Counted from the first letter of the stretch, positions 17,241 through 29,900 are shown. The stretch is 64,000 nt of DNA from an uncultured bacterium (GCA_902777855.1 CACYVN010000007.1:218358-282357); one strand, 5' to 3'. A program made the numbers and translations. The notes: a model not told the origin generated them from the sequence alone.

Positions 17241-17633
17241 ATGTTTTTAGATAAATTTAGAAATCGATATAGTTTTAATTTCTTATCTATATGTGGATGG
17301 ATAATATTTCTGCTGTTATGTGCTTTTTTAGTTCCTATTATTTCTGCGATGTTTTCGCATTATAATGGATTTCCCACTATTGCATTTGCTTATCTTTTTC
17401 TATTGATTTTGGGTTTGAATATCATATTTTATTTGTTAACTTTTTTTGTATATGTATTTGAAATCATTAGCTGGAAAAGAATTACAAACGAAAAGTTCTT
17501 GAATAACAAATACATAAAAATCTGCCAAACTTTAGGAATTATTTTTGCATTTTTACCGATAACTATACTTGCAATTTTTTATACATACAGCTTTTTGCAA
17601 GATGGTATATATAAGATATTAGGAATTGATTAA
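17241..17633 (+). CDS. Small integral membrane protein, candidate immunity partner of the lipase
   Basis: A 130-residue protein with about three hydrophobic helices (FLSICGWIIFLLLCAFLVPII; IAFAYLFLLILGLNIIFYLL; TLGIIFAFLPITILAIFYT). I do not recognise the family. It diverges from the lipase gene and shares its 35-bp promoter region. A perfect TATAAT at 17229-17234 ends 6 nt before the ATG and there is no ribosome site, so the mRNA is probably leaderless. A degenerate tandem duplicate follows at 17684. Membrane immunity proteins against lipolytic effectors are an attractive but unproven reading. Confidence 0.6.
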   Translation: MFLDKFRNRYSFNFLSICGWIIFLLLCAFLVPIISAMFSHYNGFPTIAFAYLFLLILGLNIIFYLLTFFVYVFEIISWKRITNEKFLNNKYIKICQTLGIIFAFLPITILAIFYTYSFLQDGIYKILGID

Positions 17634-17683
17634 ATTTATTAACTGCTATTCATAATTTATCTCCTTTTCTGTATACTATAACT

Positions 17684-17916
17684 ATGTTTATATAATAGGA
17701 TTGCTTAGTATCCTAATATTTTTGCTTAGTACTTTGATATACTTTGTTGAATTAATTTTTTCTATTAAAATAAGCAACCAAAAATATCTCTGCAATAAAA
17801 AAATTACAGCACTGCAAAATGTTGGCATAACAGCATTTATGCTAATTGTCATATTAGATTTGCTAATTTTTGGTTCACAATATATTGAACCTATTTTGTA
17901 TAATTTGAAAAATTAA
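17684..17916 (+). pseudogene. Decayed duplicate of the 17241 membrane protein gene
   Basis: Residues read from TTG 17701 (LLSILIFLLSTLIYFVELIF ... GITAFMLIVILDLLIFGSQY) align with the C-terminal half of the 17241 product. Upstream, TATCTCCTTTT, a TATACTATAAC box and ATGTTT (17684) match the promoter and start of the intact gene, but the frame stops after three codons and the N-terminal half is missing. On the minus strand, CAT at 17650-17652 matches the lipase start codon position, followed by a four-codon stub. The whole divergent unit was therefore duplicated and one toxin-like gene was lost. Confidence 0.65.
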
Positions 17917-17967
17917 TTATTTTTTGCTATTTATATATACCTCCTTTGTAGCTTAAATTGTAGTCGA

Positions 17968-18354
17968 CTAGTGTAACTTGCTATTTATTTCATTTAAATA
18001 TTCGACTTCGATATCAATGAATTTTTGTTGAAGTTTTTCGGTTTCTTCAATTGCGTAGGATGCTATATCAACTATTTCTTTTAATTTTTTTATTTTTTCT
18101 CCAAAATGGATTTCGATAGAATCTTTGCCCTGTTTTGCTATCCATTCACAGGTCACTTTTTTTAATTCTGAATCTAAAATTTCAGGCAAAATCGAGTTTA
18201 CAACAATTGCCCTAACATAATCAGGTAAAGGTAATCGTTGGGTTTTAGAACCCTTTACTAAAATGTTTTTTAAATCTTTTGGAATACGAATACTAAATTG
18301 TTCCGATTTCGAATTCATATTGTTTTTAATAAATTTAATAAGTTTTTTATACAT
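17968..18354 (-). CDS. Ribbon-helix-helix-like DNA-binding protein
   Basis: A 128-residue protein. ATG 18354 is chosen because GGAG lies 6 nt upstream; ATG 18360 abuts the ribosome site. Residues about 15-60 (SEQFSIRIPKDLKNILVKGS followed by LPLPDYVRAIVVNSI) fit a ribbon-helix-helix N-terminus: one beta strand and two helices, as in MobC/CopG-type regulators. The C-terminal half is a coiled coil (IKKLKEIVDIASYAIEETEK). It may repress its own promoter or belong to a mobile element. A 67-bp repeat also present at 47882 lies about 150 bp upstream. Confidence 0.55.
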   Translation of the reverse strand: MYKKLIKFIKNNMNSKSEQFSIRIPKDLKNILVKGSKTQRLPLPDYVRAIVVNSILPEILDSELKKVTCEWIAKQGKDSIEIHFGEKIKKLKEIVDIASYAIEETEKLQQKFIDIEVEYLNEINSKLH

Positions 18355-18505
18355 ATACATCTCCTTTAATAATCAATGTATAATAGCATATTATATAAAT
18401 ACCTGTCAATTAAATAATTAAATACATGTATTCATAGAGAACTGCAAACATGTAAACAAAAAAACAAAAATATGTAGTTATAAATTACAAAAATTTGCAA
18501 ATTTT

Positions 18506-18572
18506 TACACTATAGACCAGCCTCAATCGCCCTATAATTAGGCATAGTTAGGACAAAACTCCCATCACAACT
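18506..18572 (-). repeat. 67-bp ORF-preserving repeat, copy 1
   Basis: It aligns without gaps to 47882-47948 at 53 of 67 positions. On the minus strand both copies stay open and end the same way: SCDGSFVLTMPNYRAIEAGL-stop here, and SCDGSFIVIVPMFRAIEADL-stop in the other. Both lie 150-280 bp upstream of a leftward gene. It is either the 3' relic of a shared gene or a shared upstream element. Confidence 0.6.
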
Positions 18573-18701
18573 ATTAAATTTTATCAATATAACCTCACCA
18601 ACAATATGTAAGGCAACAAGTTGCCTACATCTTGTATCCTCTCCTGCTTGCAGGAGAGGAAAATCTATTTGGCTAATTAAATATATAAATCCCTTTTAAA
18701 T
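18573..18701. other. Intergenic palindromes after tpsB
   Basis: The stretch between the 67-bp repeat and the tpsB stop contains two short palindromes: GTAAGGCAACAAGTTGCCTAC (imperfect, 18608-18628) and CCTCTCCTGCTTGCAGGAGAGG (18639-18660, read in two halves). The second resembles the CCTCTCC repeats at 14.5-15.3 kb. They may end tpsB transcription. No gene is seen. Confidence 0.5.
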
Positions 18702-20777
18702 CTATGTTGTTTTAGATTTTGGTTTTCTTTTGAAAAGATTTTTTATTTTTTGTATGAATAAATCAAATTTTGACGGCTTATCTTTTCCATACAATAATTC
18801 AAATAATTTCTTTTCTTTTTTTGCTCTTATTTTTTCTTGTTTTGCTTTGGCTTTTGCCTCTTTTGCCTTTAGTTTTTCTTCTTCTTTTTCTGCTTTTATT
18901 TCTTCTTTTGTTTTTGCTTCATAGAGTTGAGCATTAACATTTTTTTCTACCAACGGTTCAATTTTGTTTTCAGGCTCTTTGGTTTCCTGTTTCTTTTTCG
19001 GTCTTCTTAAACTTACAAGAGTATCAGAATCAAGTGTCATACTCAAATCTATATGAAATCGTCCAGCTCTGCTTGTTTCTTCATGTGAATTTTTCATCAG
19101 CGGGAAGCCCCATGCTAATCTCAAATTAAGTCCGGCAGGTAAGGTTATTTTTATACCAAAACCCAAACTTGCCAAAAAGTCGTTCTTATCATAATGTTTG
19201 CTTCCCGTACCGGAACCTTTATAAGGGAATATTCCTGCATGGTCAGCAAATATGAAACCTTTCAGATAATTTCCGATAAAGGGTCTTGGGTTATTTGGAT
19301 TTTTCTTTGTGCAAATTTCTCTCGGACCTATTGGGAACATAAGTTCTGCACTCATAATGTATCCGCTTCTGCCGATTAACAGACCTTCCGAATAACCTCT
19401 TACGGTCGTTCCGCCGCCTGCTATCATTTGGTCAAGATACGGAACATTATCTTTCGGAATAAATTGATAGTTACCCCTTATTGTTCCGACAAATCCGTGA
19501 CCCAAATCGTGAAGTCTTAATACTCCGCCATCCAATTTTAAGTAATTTGAATTTTTATCAAATATAGGGATTGAATATCCGACATTTTGGTTTAAATACC
19601 AAATACCTCTTTGGGTATCATACCTGTATGTCAAACCTGTTGTTACTGTTGTGACTTTGTCTTCAAAAATATCTTTTCCGTCAAAACTTGTTGCAGAATG
19701 TTTATAAGCCAATGATGTTACACTTGTTAATTCTGTCCATGGCTTTCTTATGATAGGTTGTGTAAAATATAATGAGTAATTTTGAGAACGGCTTTTAATA
19801 TTAAAAAGTCTGTATGAACCGTTGCCTATTTTTGAATTACTTGAAGAAAAACTAAATCCTATCCTGCCGTCTTTTTTGTTTACAGGAAAATTGTAATCCG
19901 CAAACGGAGTTATTGCGTGTTTGTTTGCGTAAAATCCCAAAGTTAACGGGTCACGATGTTTTGTCAGACTGTCATCTCTGAGCATCAATCCGCCACGATA
20001 TTCTCCGATAGATTTTCGCCCTGAATTATCCATCATTGCGGTTAAATGAAACGGGAATTTTTCGTGAGCCTGAACCGTAATATTAGTTGTCCCCATTTCA
20101 TTTTTGCCGGGATTTAAAGTGCCTGTTAATTGGACTCCGTTATTGTATCTGTTAAATACAACCATTGAACTTTCTAAACTTCGGATATTAAAAATATCTC
20201 CTTTAGATACATTCAATCGGTCTTTTATATATTTTGAAGTTGTCCATTTATTATCTAATACTACAATATCTTCAACTCTGCCTTCTACAAGTTTAATTTT
20301 TACAACTCCGCCTTCTATGACCTGTTCGGGTAAAAATGCTCTGGCAGTAACGAAACCGTAACTTAAATAAAGTTTATTTATTCGGTCAACAATTTCTTTT
20401 AATTGTTCTATTTTTAAATTCTGATTGTTATAATCTTTTAAAATATCTTCTATTTCTTGTTTAGTCAGAATATAAGATGGTGAAACTTCGACCTTTTCAA
20501 TATAAACGCCTTCGGTTGCATAATCTTCCAGTTTTGCCCTGATTACAGGTGCAGATTTCTTTTCGATTTCGTCTTTTTTGGCTTCTCCGCTTTCTTTGCG
20601 TTCTTCAAATCTTTTGTAATCATCGCGAATCTGTCTTTCCATTTGTTGCTGTCTTAACGAATCTAAATTCTGATTGTTAAGAGTCCCTGCCTGAGGTATA
20701 ATCTCCGGAACATAATCAGACATAGCAGGTAACGGCAAAGCCAATAATATACATATTGTTATAAAAATCTTTTTCAT
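18702..20777 (-). CDS. Two-partner secretion outer-membrane transporter (TpsB/ShlB family) with charged C-terminal tail
   Basis: A 691-residue protein. A signal peptide (about 1-20, ending PAMS) is followed by a charged linker, a POTRA_2-type domain (about 90-175: YIEKVEVSPSYILTKQEIED; GGVVKIKLVEGRVEDIVV), then a 16-strand-type barrel with the family motif GGGTTVRGYSEG (about 460). The barrel ends at FHIDLSMTL (about 574-582). After that lies an unusual tail of about 109 residues, rich in Lys/Glu/Ala with a coiled coil (AEKEEEKLKAKEAKAKAKQE) and a basic end. TpsB proteins normally finish at the last barrel strand. It is divergent from, and certainly the partner of, the giant exoprotein gene. 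Confidence 0.92.
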   Translation of the reverse strand: MKKIFITICILLALPLPAMSDYVPEIIPQAGTLNNQNLDSLRQQQMERQIRDDYKRFEERKESGEAKKDEIEKKSAPVIRAKLEDYATEGVYIEKVEVSPSYILTKQEIEDILKDYNNQNLKIEQLKEIVDRINKLYLSYGFVTARAFLPEQVIEGGVVKIKLVEGRVEDIVVLDNKWTTSKYIKDRLNVSKGDIFNIRSLESSMVVFNRYNNGVQLTGTLNPGKNEMGTTNITVQAHEKFPFHLTAMMDNSGRKSIGEYRGGLMLRDDSLTKHRDPLTLGFYANKHAITPFADYNFPVNKKDGRIGFSFSSSNSKIGNGSYRLFNIKSRSQNYSLYFTQPIIRKPWTELTSVTSLAYKHSATSFDGKDIFEDKVTTVTTGLTYRYDTQRGIWYLNQNVGYSIPIFDKNSNYLKLDGGVLRLHDLGHGFVGTIRGNYQFIPKDNVPYLDQMIAGGGTTVRGYSEGLLIGRSGYIMSAELMFPIGPREICTKKNPNNPRPFIGNYLKGFIFADHAGIFPYKGSGTGSKHYDKNDFLASLGFGIKITLPAGLNLRLAWGFPLMKNSHEETSRAGRFHIDLSMTLDSDTLVSLRRPKKKQETKEPENKIEPLVEKNVNAQLYEAKTKEEIKAEKEEEKLKAKEAKAKAKQEKIRAKKEKKLFELLYGKDKPSKFDLFIQKIKNLFKRKPKSKTT

Positions 20778-20960
20778 TTTATTCCATTTATAAATAATAT
20801 TATATTTTTGTTTTTACTAAAAACCTAAATATTTTTTATTTTGTGTAAATTTTTGTAAAAAAAAATAAAAATTTGTAAAAAAAGTTTTTGTTCCCTTTTT
20901 ATATGAATATTAATTACATAAAATAATATAACATCAAGAAGTAATTGTTAAGGGATATAT
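20778..20960. promoter_or_regulatory. Divergent tpsB-tpsA promoter region
   Basis: These 183 bp of very AT-rich DNA must hold both promoters. AAGGG lies 8 nt before the tpsA ATG, and a weak GGAAT lies before tpsB. I see no clear operator palindrome. Confidence 0.5.
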
Positions 20961-23900
20961 ATGCTGGAAAAATTTTTGCAAAAATTCACTGCGTCAATGA
21001 TAGTTTTTGGAATGTTTCTGTTTGGTTTACCTTCAAGTGTTATTGCATCTGAAATTTCAGGTGTAACAGCAACAGGCAACACTTATAATATTGAAGCATC
21101 AAAAGTGTCAGGCAGTACAGGATTTAGAGAATACGATAAATTTAACCTATCAAAAGGTGATATAGCAAATCTTATCTACAAAGATAATTATTCAAAGTTT
21201 GTCAACCTTGTTGATAAACAAGTTGTTATTGACGGTATCTTAAACACAATGAAAAATAACAACTTCTACAACGGACATGCAATATTTGTATCTCCTAACG
21301 GTGTGGTTATAGGTTCATCAGGGATTTTGAATGTCGGTTCGCTTACTTTGATGGCTCCTTCTCAAAATGCTTATGATTTATTCAAAAAAAATTACGGTGA
21401 ACATCTTTCAAATTTTGAATTTGATTTAACTAAAGATAATTATAAAAGTCTTATAACAAATTCTTCAGGCGATATTATAATCAACGGTCAAATATATGCC
21501 CGCAATGATGTAAATGCTTACGGAAGAAGAATTTTAACTAATGTAAATCCTGATGATGTTACTAAATCAGCAAATGCAAATCCGAGAATAGTTGCCGGTA
21601 TTCAGAATAAGGATATCGTAATCAATAAAGCCAATCAGGCAGAATCATTATTTAATTCTCTTGTATCAAATGATACAAAAGATGCAACAGAATTAGGACT
21701 GAAAGACGGGAAAATAGTACTTATTACAAATAAGGCAAACGAAGAGATTTTAACAACCGTATTAACATCTGAATCAAATGGCGGTACTGAGAACAAAACA
21801 GGAACAGAATCTAATCCTGACAGTACTACTCAAAATAATCCGACAACTTCAGCCAAGACTACAACTACGACAACCACTACTATAAATACCGTAACAGGGC
21901 TTAAGACAGTTAAAACAGAAACAAATTCTGCTGACACCGGCTCAAAAACAGGTGAATCTAAAACTAATGATAAGGACAAAGTTAAAACAGCATATTCAAT
22001 AGATAAAACATATAATAAATCATCATTATCAGATAATGATTCATCAATAATTATTAATAAAGCAGCAATTATATCTAATGATATAGAACTTGAAGCAAAT
22101 GCAACATCTGAAAAAGAAGTAAATGAAGATACAATAAAGGCATATAATGATGCATTAGCCGCATCTAAAAATGACAGTAACAGTAATGCCAACAGTAATA
22201 ATCTTAAAGATGATTCCAAAAAAGATGAAACAACAAATCTAATTATTCATAAAAGTTTTAACGGTGTATCTCCGGAAGCAAAAGCGAGTGTTAAGATATC
22301 AAATTCAAAAATAATAGGTGACGATGTTAATATAAAAGCAAATGCTTCATCAGAAACCGAAACTTATATTCAACTTTTGGATACAGTTTATGATAAATGG
22401 GTTAAAATAGAACTTCAAAAGTTATTTATAAAATTTTTAAGAGGTGAAATTTTTACTTTACCTTCATGGTTAACCGATGCAATGGAAAAAGGTGAAGAAG
22501 TTGCAGGTATTCCTTTAAAAACAATGCTTGATAATATGCAAGCAATGCCAAAGGAAGCAGTTGAGGCAATTTACAACCAAAATCCGGCAGGCGAATTTTT
22601 CAGTGAAGATGTTTATACATTTTTTGATGGTGCAAGAGCGGCATCTAAGATAGAAATAATTAATTCTGAAATTACCGGACAAAATTCTGTTAATATTACT
22701 TCTGATGCAAAGGCGGTAACAAAAATATCAACAGGAAAACTTGATTCATTACCGATGTTTCTGTATGGATTTGGGGCAAAAACAGATTCAAAAGTAAATG
22801 TTTCGGGCTCAAAAATATTAGCAACAGATGAAAAGAGTACGGTTGATATTAATGCTTTATCAACTATCGAAAATGAATTAAATTATGACAGTTCAAATTT
22901 TCTTGCTATAACAGAAAAATCAAAAGATGAAAAAGCCCCTGAAACTGCTTCAGATAATATTAAAAAACAAATAGCAGATGACCTTAACAAAAAAACTGAT
23001 GATGCTAATAAAGAGGACGAAAAGAAAGCAAAAGAACAGGAACAAGGTTACAGTAATAGCGGCGGTATATATTCAAACGATAAAGATAAAGAAAAATCTG
23101 ATGATAAAAATAAAGCCACCGAGGATAACAAACAATCTGAAAGTGCCGATAACAAAGAAAGTTTGGTAACTCAGGATGATAAAGACAATAAAGATAAAGA
23201 ACAGGGTCAGGATAAAGAGCAAAGCCAAGACCAAGACAAAGATAAAGATAATAAAGAACAAAATCAAGATCAAGACAAAGATAAGGATAAAGACAAAGAC
23301 AAAGATAAAGATGAAGGCGGTACACAAAATACCGTATCTGCTTATAACATTGCACTTTTAAATAATTCAATTATTTCTGATACCGGTGTTAATATTGAAA
23401 ATTCCGAAATTGAAGCAAGTAATGTCAATGTAAGAGCAGTTTCGTTTAACAAGAGCGAAACAGAAGTCAAAAATATTTCTTATGTCGGTAAGGATTCAGA
23501 GCATACAGGTATTGCTGCCGGTATGACAATCAACCACACAAAAACTAATGCAGATGTTAATGTCATAGGTTCTAAAGTAACAACAAAATATGCTAATGCA
23601 GATATTGAAACCAAAAAAGATGAAAAGGGTAATGTTGTTAAAGATAAAAAAGGCAATGAGGTAAAAGAGGTTAAATCAACATACGGAGATGCCCGCTTTG
23701 TTGCGCAAAATATTAATCAGATATCAAATTCAGTTGAAACAGAGGTTGTAGCAAAAGACCAGACTTCAAAATATTCCGAAAAAAGTACAACAGATTATGA
23801 TAAAAGTACGGGTGCTGCTATATACAGTTGGTTAAACAAAAAACTTTTATCAAAAGCCCAGGATAAAATGTCCGCTGCGCTTGATAAATTAAATCTTGAA

Positions 23901-26900
23901 ATGTCAGGCAGTGCCGTATGGAATAATGAAAATAATACAGCATCTTCTGTAATTTCTAATTCGACTGTAAATACGACAACATTGGATTTATCATCAAATA
24001 TTGTCGATTTTACTATTAATGAAGTAAATGCAGAAGCCGGTGCAAGCAATAAATTTAGTGCGGGTGCTGCGGTTATTGTAAATGACCAAAAAAATACTTC
24101 AACGGCAGAAATTAAAGATAGAGCAAAAATAACTGCAACAGATTCTGTGAAGGTAAATTCTACAACTCAATTACCGATGAATCCTATGGAATTAAAAATC
24201 GGAAGGGAAGTAGGGGAAGGCTCAACTGCAAATGAACTTTCTCTTGGTGTAAATTTTGATGCCGGGGATAATTTGTGGGATGCGGAGTTTTTACATACAA
24301 AACTTTCAGATTTATTGAATCCGGATACAATCAAAAATGTCGGTGCATCACTTAAAAAACCAAAAGAATTTTTTGGCGGAACAGAATTAAGTTTGAAAGG
24401 ATTATTTAATAACCTTGCAAAAGCTCAAGGTGCAGGAACTACTGTCGCTATTGCAGGAAGTGTTGTAGTTAATTCTATTGTAAATAACACTACGGCCGTA
24501 ATTGATAAAAATGCCCAAGTTACTATGAGCGGCGATATTAAAGGTTTAGATGGTAAAGGGCATGATTTAGACGGCAACGATATAACCAGAGAATTGAATG
24601 TTAACGCTTCAAATTCTGTTATAAATTATAACGGTGCAGGTAAAGTGGATTTCTTGATTGAAGAAATTAACAGTTATATTGCAAAATTAAAAGATAAAAA
24701 AGATAAAACTGAAGATGAAGCGGAAGAAGCCGCAAAAGTAGGTCTGGGCGGTAGTGTTATGGTTAATCATTTTACGAGTAATGCAACCGCAAAAATTGAT
24801 AATGCAATAATTAATATAGAAGATGGGGACTTAAATGTTCAATCCGCACAGGAAGAAGCCTATGTAAATGCGCTTGTAACAGGCGGCAGCGCAGGTACAT
24901 TTGTGCTTGAAGGCAGTGTTAATGTTCAAAATGTTGACGGTAAAACACAAAGTTACATTACAAACAGTGATAAAATAAGTGCCACAAATGTTAATGTAAA
25001 TGCGGGTAAGGCAACTATTCAAACAAAAAAATCAGGTGAAGATGACCCGATAGAAATTGATGAAGATACAAATGAATTGAGCACTAATGACGAAAGAGAT
25101 ATTAAAGACAGACTCATTAGTATTAATATGTTAGGTGTAAATGCTACACAAAAAGGAACATCTGAAAATAGCAATCAACAGTCATCTTCAGGTGCATCTG
25201 TTGGCGTAAGCGTAAATGTTACCAATACAACAAAAGAAGTAAATGCTTATATTGATAATTCCACTATTAATGCCGAAGAAGAGGTAAATGTCAGTGCAGA
25301 TACTCAATCAAGAAAAGTTGATGTACTTTTAGCGGCTGCAAGCGCAGGCGGCGTTGATATGAAAGAAGCTAAAGAGCAGGCAAAAGAAGACAAAGAGGCT
25401 AAGGAACAGGCAAAAGAAGACAAAGACGATAAAGAAGAACAAAAAGACAAAGATAAAGATAAAGATAAAGAACAGGGTCAGGATAAAGAGCAAAGCCAAG
25501 ACCAAGACAAAGATAAAAATAAAGAATCTCAAAGTTCTGATAAAACTGGTACTGAATCAAAACCATCTGACAGTGAAAAAACACCTTCAACAGATTCTTC
25601 AAATAAAAATACCAAAAAGCAAAAAAATGTCGGCAACTGGATGGATATGCTTGATGAAGCAGGAGATGATGAAGAAGATGTTATGAATTTGAATGATTTA
25701 TTCAAAGAAAATGATGCATCCGAACAGGCTCAAACATCAGTTAAAAAAGACTCAACTAAAAATGCAATAAAAAATGCGGATAAAACTGTCGATAAAGACG
25801 GCAAACAACAAGATGCCAAAAATGAAAATGCAAAAAAAGACGATAAGGCTAATACAGAGAAACTTGCTGACAACAATGAAAAGAAACTTGAAGGCGATAA
25901 GAGTCAAAAAGCAGATACTACAACAGCCTCAAGTAATTTCTCTCTTGCTGCCGCAGGTTCAATAGATATAACCTCAGATAAAACAAAAACAAATGCAAAA
26001 GTTACAAATTCAACGATAAATACAGGCAAACAGGCAGAAGTAAGTTCTAATAATGATACATTAGTTGTGGATGTTAACGGTGGTTTTGCCAAAGCGGGTA
26101 ATGTAGCAGTCGGAGCAGGTGTAAATATTTACCGTAATTTATCCGAAACAAAATCTCTTGTAGAAAATTCAACGGTCAATTTTACTGATAAAGATGCTAA
26201 AGGTCTTGATGTTAAATCAAACTTTGATGCTGATTTAGTTGATGTTACAGCAGGTATAGGTGCAGCAACAAATAGTGACAAGAATGTAAAAATTGCTGTA
26301 GGAGGTTCATTTGCCTGGAATACTTTAAAAAATAAAGTATCTTCAGTTATAAATAAATCTGTTGTTAAAAAAGATGAAAATGCTGCAAATCCTGATGTGA
26401 ATGTAAGTGCGACTGACGATTCATATATTTGGAATATAACAGGCGGTGTTGCATATTCAGGAAGTAAAGACGATAAAAACGCATCCGAAAGTGAAAGGAG
26501 TAATGCAACCGGTATTGGTGCAGGTATTGCAGCATCGGTTGATTACAGTTCAAAGAATGTCAATGCCGAAATAACAGATAGTACATTAACCGATGTAAAA
26601 GATGTAAAAGTTGATGCTGATTTAAAACAAAATTTCCATACGGTCGCAGTAGCAGCGGCTATAGCAAATAAGAATTCTTCTTCTTATACCTTTGATGGTG
26701 CAGTTAATACGGAAGTAAATACAAATACGGTAACTGCAAGAATAGGTCAGGGCTATACTTATGATGATAAAGGAAATGTTGTAAAAGATAAAGACGGCAA
26801 TATTGTAAAAACAGGAGTCGGTACAACAATAAAATCAACAGGTGATGTTGAAGTAAGTGCGGTTGAAACAGTTCAAAATTTAAGCATTGCAGGCGGTGTA

Positions 26901-29900
26901 AACTTCTCCAATGCAGATTCAGGTGTTGGTGTTGGTATCGGTGCTATTGTAAATGTTAATAATTCCGATGTAACTGCTGAAGCAGATAAATTAACTGTCG
27001 AAAAATCAAACTCTATTAAAATTAATGCAAAAGAAGATGAAGATTTATCTTTCTTGGCTGTCAATTTTGGCTTGCAGACAGGTGACGGACATGCAATAAA
27101 TGTAAACGGAATAGCAAATGTATTTTTATCTGATGTAGTTTCTCAGGCAATTAATAATTCTGTATTGAAATCAGACGGAGATGTTGCAATTCAATCTCTG
27201 TACTTTAATAATCTTTGGGGAATTACTGCAGCAGTTGCGGCTTCAAAAGGCGGCGCTGCGGCATCTGCAAATTTGATTGCGGATGTATATAATAACCATG
27301 TAACTTCATTACTTGAAAAAGGTTCAACAATTGATGCAAAAGGTGATGTTACCGTAAAATCAATCGCTGTTGAAGAGATGACCATATTCCCTGTCGGGGT
27401 TTCGGTTTCAGGTAATAGTGCGGCAGTAGCGGCAAATATTAATGCAAATGTTATTGTAGATACAATTAAAGCGCAAGTGTATGGTGAAATAATCAATAGC
27501 GGCAGTGTTCTTGTCAAAGCACAAGATACTTCAAACATTTTGACAAGGGGCGGTACAATTGCATTATCATTTGGCAATGCTGCAATTGGCGGAGATGTCA
27601 ATGTTGATGTAATTAATAAAAATGTGACTGCTGAAATTAAAGATACAACAGTTAATTCTACCGGTAAGGTTGATGTTCTTGCAAAAAGTATCAATGCTAT
27701 GGGCGGAACAGTACATCAGGATGAAAACGAAAAAGATAAAGATATAAAAAGAGAAAATTATACCTTTAGTGTCGGAACTCTTGATGAAGCAAAAGAATTT
27801 ACAAAAGAATCAGGTAAAGACGCTGATGGCAAATCTAAATATGAAAATGATGATAAATTCGGTAATTGGAATATGTTCTATGATTTGGGAGCAGGTTCAA
27901 AAGTCGCAGTTTCAGGTGTAATAGTTGTTAAAGTTATTGAAGATACGGTTAAGGCTTATATTACCGATTCTAATATCAATGCGGATTATTTGAATGTGAA
28001 CTCAATTTCAGGTACGGTCGCAAATGCTATTATGGGCAGAATCAATGTAGGCGGTACTGCAGCGGTAGGTGCTAATATCTTTGTAATGGCAGGTAATTCA
28101 ACTGTCGAAGCGCAAATCACGGACGATTACAAATCAAACGGTAAAAACAGTATAAATATTGCCAAGGATATGAATGTTTTGGCAAATTCAGAAAAGAAAT
28201 CCACTCTTATTACTGTTGGTGGCGCGGCAGCAGGTACTGCTTCAGTAAACGGTGCGGCTGTGGCTAATGTTATAAATGATACAGTAACTTCTAAAATAGG
28301 TGACAGAGTAAATGTAAATACAGATTCCTTAAGTATTGGTGCTAATAGTGATAACAATTTAAAAGGTTTAGTTGTAAATGTCGGAGCAGCAGGAACTGTG
28401 GCAGTCGGTGCAGTTGTTTATGTTAATAAACAAAATACAACAAATACCGCTCAAATAGGTGAATTGGGTAAAGAATCCGCGGTAATAAAAGCCATTAAGG
28501 ATATTAAAGTCAATGCTAAGGCAGATGATGAATTTTCGGCACTTCTTGTAAATGTTGCAGTATCAGGTACAGCATCAGTTGCAGGTACGGCATTGGTTAA
28601 TGTTATAGATTCCACTGTTAATTCCCGTATTTATAATTCAAATATTGTAAGTGAAGAAGGCAAAGTCGAAGTTATAGCAGACAGAGGTTACAACAGAGAT
28701 CTAATTAATAATGAAAATGCAATAAGAAGTTGGTTTAAAGGAACTAATGCATACAGTAAAAAATATAATGCCAATAAAGATAAAAATTCAAAGGATAATG
28801 AAGCAGAAGCTATAAATGCAGATAAAGATATATTAAATAGTGAGACTTTTAAACCGCAAGTAGGTATGGTGAGTGCGGCAGCATCCGGTACTGTAGCTGT
28901 AACTGCAAATGTTATTGTTAATAATATGGAAGGGCATATAAATTCAGAAGTTGTAAACTCTGAAATATCAACGAAAGAGGGTTTAAAAGTTGATGCAAAT
29001 CAAACTTTTGCAAATTATGATGCAATTGCGGCAGTTTCCGCTTCAGGTGTTGCGGCTGTTAATGCAACAGGTGTAATCAATGTATTAGAAGATGAAGTAA
29101 CTTCGCAAATAGACAATACTAAAGTCACAAAAGGCGGTGCTGAAGTTGATGCCACATCACAAATGAAAATAAATCAACTTGTAGTATCGGGCCAATTCTC
29201 CGGGAATGCGGCAGTTGGTGTAGCTGTTGATGTAAATAAGCTTAATGATAAAGTACATTCTTATATTCAAAACGGTTCTGAAATCCACGGCGCTACAACA
29301 GTTAATGCTGAACACGCAGTTGAAATAAACAATGTATTAATAGCTGCAAGTATTGCCGCAACTGGTGCTGCAGTATCTGTTGTTCCTGTGGTAAATAAAT
29401 ATACAGGTGAAACTTTTGCAGAAGTTAGAGGAAATTCTATAATAAATGACGGAGCTATTTCAATCAATGCTTTTGATAATGTAGATAATTTTTCTGCTGT
29501 TGCAGGTATTGGTGGAGCAGGTGTAGGAGCTAATGTTTCAGGATATTTAATTACAAATGTTTACGATAATAAAGTTAATGCAGGTATTTCCGGATTAAAT
29601 ATAAATACAATTAATAAAATAGATATTTCATCCGCATCTGTTATAGATAGCGAAAATGCTCTTTTAGCTGCCGGCGTTGCGGGTGTAGGTGGTAATGTAA
29701 CAGCAAATATTATTGTAAACAGTATAGAATCAAAAGTAAATTCATACATTGATAATAGTGTAATAGAAAATGCCGGTGATATTAAATTAACCGCAAATAA
29801 GAAGAAAGACGGGACTCTTTATCACGATAAAATACATAATTTAACCGGTAGCGCAGGTTTAGCAGGTATAGGTGCAAGTGTTGCATCCAACATGATATTT

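Noticed and set aside
23180-23330. Possible CRISPR-like repeats from the AAAGACAAAGATAAA tract
   Set aside because: It is coding low-complexity DNA (Lys-Asp codons) without spacers. No CRISPR array or cas gene was seen in the window.
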